Part shown: piece after piece, positions 58,029-64,000 of the stretch | Position numbering within the stretch: position 1 is the first letter of the stretch | Layout: each line of letters opens with the position of its first letter | Assembly: GCF_013839425.1 (NCBI RefSeq) | Contig: NZ_JACDNP010000007.1 | Coordinates: forward strand, 62,001 to 126,000 | Direction: 5' to 3' | From: Halorhabdus salina | GTDB taxonomy: Archaea > Halobacteriota > Halobacteria > Halobacteriales > Haloarculaceae | DNA length: 64,000 nucleotides | Position numbers and translations under genes: made by a program | The notes under the pieces: model-generated | The model's database searches: none | What the model was told of the DNA's origin: nothing | Seen by the model: the letters and a program-made list of their open reading frames with translations, nothing else

Positions 58029-60083
58029 TCACTCGAATCGACGCGTCGTGTGGCCGGGATAATCCCGCTCGAATCGGTCGGCAAGTTCGTCGGCGTCGAT
58101 TTCGATGACGACCGGCCGGCCGTGCGGACAGGCATAGGGGTTCTCGCAGCTCTCAAGCCGTTCCAACACGTCGACGATGGATCCTTCCGTCAACGACGTA
58201 TTCCCGGTAATCGACGGGTAGCAGGCCAGGTCAGCGAGTAATTCGTCTGCGGCCGCCTCGACAGTCCCATCGAGATCCGTCTCGCTTGTGACAAACGACG
58301 CCAACGCTTCCCTGAGGAGTTCGGGATCGGCTGTCTCGGCCAGGACAGTCGGGACAGTTCTGACGGCGACAGTCCGCTCGTCGCTTCGGTCGGTGGTGAA
58401 GCCGATCCGTTCGAGTGCCGGCTTGAACTGCTCGAACAGTTCGGCCTCCCGGGCGGTCAGCGATAGCTCGACCGGTTCTGCCAGTACTTGTGTCGTCGAG
58501 TCGTCGTCGAACGCGTCCTGGAGGCGCTCGTAATTGATCCGCTCGTCAGCAGCGTGCTGGTCGATCAGCACCAGTCCCGTATCCGTCTCGGCGACGACAT
58601 ACGTGTCTCTGAACTGCCCGAGCACTCGCATCGACGGCAGTGAGTCGAACGCGCGGTCGAGTGGGGCCTCACCGTCCCCGAGGGTGGTCTGTGCCCCGGG
58701 TTCTCGAATACGGGTGGGTGCTATCTCTGATTCGTCGCTGTTGGCCGGACCTTCGCCGTCCTCCGCTGACTCGCCGTGCTGACTGTCCGGGGTCCGGCTG
58801 GACCGCGCGCGATCTGGCGTCGACTGTGGAGCAGATTCCTGGGGCGCTGTCACAGCGTCTGGGTGACTAGCCCGATTGTCGTCTCGCCCATCGGTTGCAT
58901 CACTGCTGTCGGGGGCTGGTTCCGGGGATGTCTCGCCAGCCACGCGTGAGGTGTCGTCGTCTTGAGTCGGGCGATTCCCTTCGACACTCGCTGCTGTTTC
59001 GCGTTCGCCCTGGTCAATTGTCGTTTGGTTGGGGGATGAGGCTCCGCGTGGGGCGCTCGACCGGACCAAGCCTTCCCGCAGGAGGGCATTCTCGACGGCA
59101 GTCCGGACCTGCTCGCGGAGGCCGGCCTCGTCGGCGAATCTGACTTCCATCTTCCGGGGGTGGACGTTGACGTCAACCACGTCGGCCGGCAGAGAGAGAT
59201 TTAGCACGGCGAAGGGGTAACGATCGGGCGCCAGTTGCGTATCGTAGGCCTCGATGACGGCGTCCCGGGCGGCGTTTGACCGGACGAAGCGACCGTTGAC
59301 GAACGTCGAGAGGTACGCCCGGCCGGCACGTGTCGTCTCCGGCTCGCTGACCAGTCCGGAGACGTCGGTTAGCGGGCCCTCGGGGAGGTCCGCGGCCCGA
59401 ACCTCGATCATCGACTCGGCGATTTCGCGGCCGTAGACCGCCATGATCGTCTCCTGAAGCGAGCCCTGTCCGCTCGTGGCGAAGGTCTCCCGGCCGTCGT
59501 GTTCGAGTTCCACGGCGACGGCTGGGTTCGCCAGTGCGTAGTTGGTGACGATCGAATTGACGTGATCGAACTCCGTGGCGTCCTGACTCAGGTACTTCCG
59601 GCGTGCAGGGACGTTGTAGAACAGATTCTCGACGGTTACCGTGGTCCCTTCCGGACAGCCTGCCGGTTCGACACTCGTCACCTCACCGCCCTCGACTCGC
59701 AAGCGCGTGCCGCGATCGCCGCCTCGTGGGCGCGTCGTGATCGTCAACCGGGAGACGGCCCCGATGGCGTGGAGTGCCTCGCCGCGGAATCCGAGCGTCC
59801 CGACGCCGCCCTCCAGGTCCGCGATGTTCCGGATCTTGCTCGTGGTATGTTCCCGGACCGCGGTCCGGACCTGGGATTCCGTCATGCCGACGCCGTCGTC
59901 GCTGACGCTGATGGCGTCTTTCCCGCCCGACTCGACCGCGACGTGGACCCGGGAGGCGTCGGCGTCGAGGGCGTTTTCGAGTAGTTCCTTGACGGCCGAG
60001 GCCGGGCGCTCGACGACCTCGCCGGCGGCGATCCGCTCGACGGTGGTCTCGTCGAGTTCCTTGATCTCCTCGTGTTCGCTCAT
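58029..60083 (-). CDS. mutL: DNA mismatch repair protein MutL
   Basis: MutL links mismatch recognition by MutS to strand incision. The 684-residue protein has the N-terminal GHKL ATPase: ERIAAGEVVERPASAVKELLENALDA, SDDGVGM, TSKI and GTLGFRGEAL. A charged flexible linker (about 350-490) leads to the C-terminal endonuclease domain with DQHAADERINYE (metal-binding DQHAx2Ex4E type) and CPHGRPVVIEI, so nicking activity is expected. The ATG at 60083 (MSEHEEIKELDE) is preferred to a long upstream extension that overlaps another gene. mutS is 2.3 kb away on the same strand. Confidence 0.96.
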   Translation of the reverse strand: MSEHEEIKELDETTVERIAAGEVVERPASAVKELLENALDADASRVHVAVESGGKDAISVSDDGVGMTESQVRTAVREHTTSKIRNIADLEGGVGTLGFRGEALHAIGAVSRLTITTRPRGGDRGTRLRVEGGEVTSVEPAGCPEGTTVTVENLFYNVPARRKYLSQDATEFDHVNSIVTNYALANPAVAVELEHDGRETFATSGQGSLQETIMAVYGREIAESMIEVRAADLPEGPLTDVSGLVSEPETTRAGRAYLSTFVNGRFVRSNAARDAVIEAYDTQLAPDRYPFAVLNLSLPADVVDVNVHPRKMEVRFADEAGLREQVRTAVENALLREGLVRSSAPRGASSPNQTTIDQGERETAASVEGNRPTQDDDTSRVAGETSPEPAPDSSDATDGRDDNRASHPDAVTAPQESAPQSTPDRARSSRTPDSQHGESAEDGEGPANSDESEIAPTRIREPGAQTTLGDGEAPLDRAFDSLPSMRVLGQFRDTYVVAETDTGLVLIDQHAADERINYERLQDAFDDDSTTQVLAEPVELSLTAREAELFEQFKPALERIGFTTDRSDERTVAVRTVPTVLAETADPELLREALASFVTSETDLDGTVEAAADELLADLACYPSITGNTSLTEGSIVDVLERLESCENPYACPHGRPVVIEIDADELADRFERDYPGHTTRRFE

Positions 60084-60173
60084 GTGGGCGCGTTGGCGTC
60101 TCGTTTGCAGGCCGCGGCCTTGAGTGTGCGGTCTCGCCAAACAGTTACGGCACGTGCCGTTGTAGGCACACCC

Positions 60174-60680
60174 ATGGACTTGACAGACGTCTTCGAGGAC
60201 CTTCCCGACCCGAGTGCGTACTCGTTTCCCGACTACGCGATCCCGCAGGGTGACCCCGTGATGCCAGTCGCACTGACCGATGACGAACTCCACGCGATGT
60301 TGGATCTCTACGAAACCTTCGCCGATGTCGATCCGACAGGCATCGAGTCGAACCCATTCCTGGCGAACACGACCAAATTCTTTCAGCAGACGTTCGGTAC
60401 CCCATCTTATCGCCCGGACGAGCAACTCAACGAAGACGTCGCGACGATGCTCAACGACTTCTCTGAGGACCTGGGTGGGGCCGACATGGGCGTCGTCGAT
60501 GCAACGCCGAAACATCACCAGACCTTGTACTTCTTCCTGGTCAGTGCGAAGGGGTATCACATGGCCCCACATATCCAGTTCGACCCCGATCCGACCGCGG
60601 TCGAAACGCTCTATCGCATCTACGAGCGGGTTACCGACCAGGACTATTATCTCAAGCGCCCCTCGACGGTGCTTGAGTAA
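60174..60680 (+). CDS. Conserved haloarchaeal protein of unknown function
   Basis: I do not recognise a domain in this 168-residue acidic soluble protein. It begins MDLTDVFEDLPDPSAYSFPDY and has a mixed alpha/beta pattern with aromatic stretches (HHQTLYFFLVSAKGYHMAPHIQFDP near residue 117). A possible cupin-like or barrel core is not evident. It lies divergent from mutL, 90 bases apart, and 63 bases before the aldo-keto reductase. The start at 60174 removes an open but unlikely upstream extension overlapping mutL. Confidence 0.72.
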   Translation: MDLTDVFEDLPDPSAYSFPDYAIPQGDPVMPVALTDDELHAMLDLYETFADVDPTGIESNPFLANTTKFFQQTFGTPSYRPDEQLNEDVATMLNDFSEDLGGADMGVVDATPKHHQTLYFFLVSAKGYHMAPHIQFDPDPTAVETLYRIYERVTDQDYYLKRPSTVLE

Positions 60681-60743
60681 CCGATCGAATCCAGGGGCGT
60701 CCCGGGATGGAGACTTATTGTGCCCCAGGAGGTAGTTAGTCGT

Positions 60744-61628
60744 ATGCAAACCCGCGACCTGGGCGCGACCGGACAAACGAGTTCGGTCGTCACCTTCGGC
60801 ACGATCGCACTGAACTGGCTCGAACAGGAGGGCGCAAACCAGCTGGTCGAACTCGTGCTCGACCACGGCGTCAACCACTTCGACGTCGCGCCAACCTACG
60901 GCGACGCCGAACTCAAACTCGGGCCGAAACTCCGCCAGTACCGCGAAGACATTTTCCTGGGCTGTAAGACCCAGGAACGCTCCTACGAGGGTGCCTGGCA
61001 GAAACTCGAACGCTCACTCGATCGGCTCGGCGTCGAGACGATCGACCTCTATCAGGTCCACGGGCTGGAGTATGAGGATGAACTGGCGACGATCACAGCT
61101 GAGGACGGCGCGCTGGCGGCCTTTCGCGAAGCCAAAGAACAGGGCCTGATCGACCACATCGGACTGACGAGCCACGGCAATCCGGGACTGATCCGCGACG
61201 CGATTGACGAGATCGACGATTTGGAAACGCTGATGTTCCCGCTGAATCCCGTTGTCGACGCCAAGGATAGCGAGGAGTACGATTACGACGCCGTCCTCCA
61301 ACGAGCCGACGAGGAGAACATCGGCACGCTCGCGATCAAGGGCTTCGCGAAAGGGTCCTGGCCCGACACAGCGGAATTGCCGGAACACGAGCGATCGTAC
61401 GCCAACTGGTACGAACCGGTCGACGAACCAGACGTGATCCGTGACCGTCTGAACTACGTGCTCTCGCGTGGGGTCGACACCGTGGTCACGCCCGGGGACC
61501 CGAAACTCGTCAAGATGGTCCTCTCGGCAGGTGATCGCTACGAAGCACTCGATGAGGCGGCACAGCGTGCGATCGTCGAGGACGCCCGTCACGCCGAGAG
61601 TCCGGTCCCCGAACAACTGCATCACTGA
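60744..61628 (+). CDS. Aldo/keto reductase
   Basis: This 294-residue AKR TIM barrel is an NAD(P)H-dependent carbonyl reductase. The catalytic set is Asp in HFDVAPTYGDAE (with the Tyr four residues on), Lys in FLGCKTQ and His in LYQVHGLEY. Cofactor-side residues lie in VLSRGVDTVVTPGDPKLV near the C-terminus. The spacing of Asp-Tyr-Lys-His is that of the superfamily, so it should be active; the substrate is unknown. GGAGG is visible upstream, but the TATA-like TTATTG near 60716 also suggests a leaderless start at 60744. The methyltransferase follows after 2 bases. Confidence 0.9.
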   Translation: MQTRDLGATGQTSSVVTFGTIALNWLEQEGANQLVELVLDHGVNHFDVAPTYGDAELKLGPKLRQYREDIFLGCKTQERSYEGAWQKLERSLDRLGVETIDLYQVHGLEYEDELATITAEDGALAAFREAKEQGLIDHIGLTSHGNPGLIRDAIDEIDDLETLMFPLNPVVDAKDSEEYDYDAVLQRADEENIGTLAIKGFAKGSWPDTAELPEHERSYANWYEPVDEPDVIRDRLNYVLSRGVDTVVTPGDPKLVKMVLSAGDRYEALDEAAQRAIVEDARHAESPVPEQLHH

Positions 61629-61630
61629 CG

Positions 61631-62344
61631 ATGGCGGTTCCGGAGACGGTCGCGACGGCATTGGATGATCGAGCCGTGGCTGGCAAGCGCTGTCTGGAGG
61701 CCGGTGCTGGCGCGGGGAGCGCGACGCTCGGGCTTCTGAGTGAGGGTGCTCGCGAGGTTTTCGCCGTGACGAACGATCGCGAGCACGCCGAGACAGTCCG
61801 CGAGCGCGTCGGCGGGGATGGGCGAGTCTGCACGCTCGAGGCCGACCTCAGAGAGGTTCCGCTACCGGACGATACTTTCGAGGTCGTCACGGCTCACGCG
61901 CTGTTCAACGTGGTCACGACGGCGGAATTGCCGGCTATCGCGGACGAACTCACGCGGGTCGCCGCGCCGGGGGCACAACTGGTGGTCGACGACTACGCGC
62001 CACTGCCCGAGTCGGCGGCGATGGCTGACCTGTTCGCCCTCGAAAACGCGGCTGGTGAACTCGCTACAGGTCGCCAGCCGCTGACGTTCTATCCTGCCTC
62101 GCTACTCCGGAGCGTCTTCGAGTCCCATGGCTGGACGTTCGAGCGCCGGCGAACGCTGCTCGATCCAGTGCCGTGGACTGACTCCCACGTCCAGACCCAC
62201 GCCGACGTAGCCAGAGAGGCAGCAGCGTCCCTCGACGGCGATCTCGGTGACGCTCTCACGGCCGAGGCCGATCGACTGGTCGAGACGATCGGCTCGGAAT
62301 CGGCCGGGGAGATGTACAGCCTGGCGTTCCGATTCGACAGCTGA
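61631..62344 (+). CDS. Class I SAM-dependent methyltransferase
   Basis: This 237-residue Rossmann-fold methyltransferase has motif I RCLEAGAGAGSATLGLLS and motif II VFAVTNDREHAETV. Motif III is CTLEADLREVPLPDDTFEVV, resembling UbiE/Methyltransf_11 proteins. The acceptor is unknown. It begins 2 bases after the aldo-keto reductase and the two are surely co-transcribed. The C-terminal third (TFYPASLLRSVFESHGWTFE and onward) is typical of small-molecule methyltransferases. It is convergent with mutS, 25 bases apart. Confidence 0.86.
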   Translation: MAVPETVATALDDRAVAGKRCLEAGAGAGSATLGLLSEGAREVFAVTNDREHAETVRERVGGDGRVCTLEADLREVPLPDDTFEVVTAHALFNVVTTAELPAIADELTRVAAPGAQLVVDDYAPLPESAAMADLFALENAAGELATGRQPLTFYPASLLRSVFESHGWTFERRRTLLDPVPWTDSHVQTHADVAREAAASLDGDLGDALTAEADRLVETIGSESAGEMYSLAFRFDS

Positions 62345-62369
62345 GACACGCAACGATCGCCGTGGGTCC

Positions 62370-64000
62370 TCAATTCCGCTCCAGTTCGTCCTGCCACGCC
62401 TGGATCTGTGTGAGGAGTTCCACGGGTGGCGTCTCGTTGACGTCCAGCTCTGTCAACTCTTCGAGGACGTCTTCAGCCGGTTGTCCGAAGCGGTCGGCGA
62501 TCCGATCGCGTTCGTCGGGGTTTCCGCCGTCGGCACTCGCCGCAGTTCCGGCCCCAAACTCCCCGGCGGAGAGATCGAAGACGGCCTGGGTCGTGCCGCC
62601 GGACCCGCCCTTGGCCTCGATCGCTTTCTCCTCGCGCAGGCGGTCGAGCACGTCCCGGGAGCGATCGACGACGGGACCGGGCACGCCGGCCAGATCGGCG
62701 ACGTGGATACCATACGAACGGTCTGTTGGGCCGTCCCGGACCGTCCGGAGGAAGGTCACGTCGCCGTCGCTCTCGTCCGCGGCGACGTGGACATTTTGGA
62801 CGCGGGGGAGGTGTTCGGCGAGGCTCGTCAACTCGTGGTAGTGTGTCGCAAAGAGGGTCTTGGCGCGCACTTCGTTGTGGAGGTACTCGGTGGCCGCCCA
62901 CGCGATCGAGATGCCGTCGAACGTCGCCGTGCCTCGTCCCACCTCGTCTAAGATCACCAGTGACTCGTCGGTCGCCGAGTGGAGGATGTTCGAGAGTTCC
63001 TGCATCTCGACCATGAACGTCGAACGCCCCTGGGCGAGTTCGTCCAGTGCGCCGACGCGGGTGTAGATCCCGTCGACGAGGCCGATCTGTGCCGAACGGG
63101 CCGGGACGAACGACCCGATCTGGGCCAGCAGGACGATCAGCGCCGCCTGACGCATGTACGTCGATTTACCGCTCATGTTCGGCCCAGTGACGATCAGAAA
63201 CTGGCGATCGTCGTCCATCCAGAGGTCGTTGGGAACGAACTCCGTCGTCTGTTCGACCACGGGGTGACGGCCCGCCTCGATGTCCAGGGCGCGCGAGTCG
63301 ACCAATTCCGGGCGCGTCCAGTCGTTGCGGACGGCGTGAGTCGCTAGGGCCCCGAGGACGTCGACCTCGGCCAGCGCGGCACCGACATCCTGGAGGAGTT
63401 CCGCCCGTGTCGCCACGCGGTCACGCAACTGCTCGAACAGATCCCGCTCCAGCTCGTGGCGCTGTTCCTCTAGTCGGAGAATCTCGCGCTCGCGTTCTTC
63501 GAGTTCGTCAGTAGTGTAGCGCGTGGCGTTTTTCAGCGACTTGACGCTCTCGTAGTGGTCGGGAACCTTCCCGGTCTCGCTGTTGCCGACCTGGATGTAG
63601 TAGCCGTCGGTCTTGTTGCGATCGACTGAGAGGTGCGTGATGCTGTGTTCACTGCTCTCGCGGTCGGGAAGCGTCTCGATCCACTCCAGAGCAGCCTCGT
63701 GGTTCTCGATAATCTCGTCCAGCTCGTCGTCGAATCCTTCTCGGATGATCCCCCCCTCGGTGATCGTCCCCGGCGGGTCCTCGACGATGGCCGCGTCCAG
63801 CTCCGCCTGGAGTTCGCGTACAGCCGCTTGATCAACCCCATCGAGATGATCAGCAAGCGGCGAGTCGGCCAAGTCGGGCGTTTCGGCGACGATCCGCTGG
63901 ACGGATTCGGAAAGCGCGAGTGTCTCGGCGGCCGCCCTGAGATCTCGGGCATCGGCGCTGCCGGAGGCGGCCTTGCTGGCCAGGCGCTGGAGGTCGTAGG
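62370..64000 (-). CDS. mutS: DNA mismatch repair protein MutS (5' end outside window)
   Basis: MutS recognises mispairs and small loops. The C-terminal 543 residues are present; the frame is open to the window edge, so the N-terminal mismatch-binding domain is not seen. Visible parts are the lever/clamp region (YYIQVGNSETGKVPDHYESVKSL and long helices) and the ATPase: Walker A GPNMSGKSTYMRQ, ALDELAQGRSTFMVEM, Walker B LVILDEVGRGTATFDG, and LFATHYHELTSL. The C-terminal helix-turn-helix dimerisation part follows a low-complexity Gly/Ala linker (about 440). It is a MutS1-type protein, matching the mutL nearby. Confidence 0.96.
   Translation of the reverse strand, partial: YDLQRLASKAASGSADARDLRAAAETLALSESVQRIVAETPDLADSPLADHLDGVDQAAVRELQAELDAAIVEDPPGTITEGGIIREGFDDELDEIIENHEAALEWIETLPDRESSEHSITHLSVDRNKTDGYYIQVGNSETGKVPDHYESVKSLKNATRYTTDELEEREREILRLEEQRHELERDLFEQLRDRVATRAELLQDVGAALAEVDVLGALATHAVRNDWTRPELVDSRALDIEAGRHPVVEQTTEFVPNDLWMDDDRQFLIVTGPNMSGKSTYMRQAALIVLLAQIGSFVPARSAQIGLVDGIYTRVGALDELAQGRSTFMVEMQELSNILHSATDESLVILDEVGRGTATFDGISIAWAATEYLHNEVRAKTLFATHYHELTSLAEHLPRVQNVHVAADESDGDVTFLRTVRDGPTDRSYGIHVADLAGVPGPVVDRSRDVLDRLREEKAIEAKGGSGGTTQAVFDLSAGEFGAGTAASADGGNPDERDRIADRFGQPAEDVLEELTELDVNETPPVELLTQIQAWQDELERN

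Noticed and set aside
60084-60878. N-terminal extension of the mutL frame by 265 codons
   Set aside because: The extension is antisense to the gene at 60174 and lacks MutL features; the conserved MutL start is at 60083.
1-64000. tRNA, rRNA, CRISPR arrays, intact transposase genes or phage modules
   Set aside because: None could be supported by reading both strands; all larger frames are ordinary chromosomal genes or their shadows.

Overview
The window is chromosomal DNA of a haloarchaeon (class Halobacteria). The evidence is the GC-rich and strongly acidic coding style, leaderless promoters with TATA boxes 26-28 bp before start codons, ATGA/GTGA start-stop overlaps, and archaeal or haloarchaeal markers: L37e, LSm, Sec61 beta, RLI/ABCE1, an F420-dependent NADP reductase homologue, archaemetzincin, FAU-1, Bat, bacteriorhodopsin and a PGF-CTERM protein. 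The genus cannot be fixed from the sequence; a Haloarcula-like family is a guess. No rRNA, tRNA, CRISPR array or intact insertion sequence was seen.

Layout. 1-10.9 kb: housekeeping and small genes (acetyltransferase, CBS/zinc protein, a Q-rich membrane protein, an ABC exporter pair, DUF420, purF, the LSm-L37e pair, M42 peptidase, a zincin). 11.0-13.9 kb: a coupled operon of two TenA paralogues and a sodium:solute symporter. 14-25 kb: peroxiredoxin, a Dna2-like nuclease-helicase overlapping an endonuclease IV-fold TIM barrel, a LarA-type protein, HTH regulator, EMC6-like protein, RLI, PHP phosphoesterase and lactate permease. 25.0-25.5 kb is a gene-free, hairpin-rich gap. 25.8-34.2 kb: an anaerobic respiration module (iron-sulfur protein, NrfD anchor, molybdopterin catalytic subunit, TorD chaperone) with a divergent membrane-linked Bat-type regulator and a pair of direct repeats in the shared promoter region. 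34.2-40 kb: archaemetzincin, HAD phosphatase, F420 reductase, thioredoxin, Sec61 beta, FAU-1, a decayed AIM24-type gene and small proteins.

40.1-48.8 kb is a retinal photosystem: brp (beta-carotene cleavage), crtI (desaturase), a LOV-containing bat regulator, an SRPBCC protein, a 40-codon ORF overlapping crtY (lycopene cyclase), an MFS transporter and a bacteriorhodopsin-type proton pump with its proton-path residues intact. I found four copies of a 16-bp ACC-N10-GG(T/G)-like palindrome in its promoter regions. They resemble the Bat upstream activator of Halobacterium and suggest one light- or oxygen-controlled regulon. Phytoene synthase is not here and must lie elsewhere.

48.9-64 kb: uvrA, a geranylgeranyl-reductase-like flavoprotein, a composite membrane protein whose C-terminal 170 residues look like an archaellin body, a GcvT/YgfZ-like protein, a PGF-CTERM surface protein, a PfkB kinase with an altered GAGD motif, mutL, an aldo-keto reductase, a methyltransferase and the 3' part of mutS. 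The most novel item is the zinc ribbon / Q-rich / NTF2-like / archaellin fusion at 53161-54537. Next are the two Bat-type regulatory circuits, each with its own apparent operator family.
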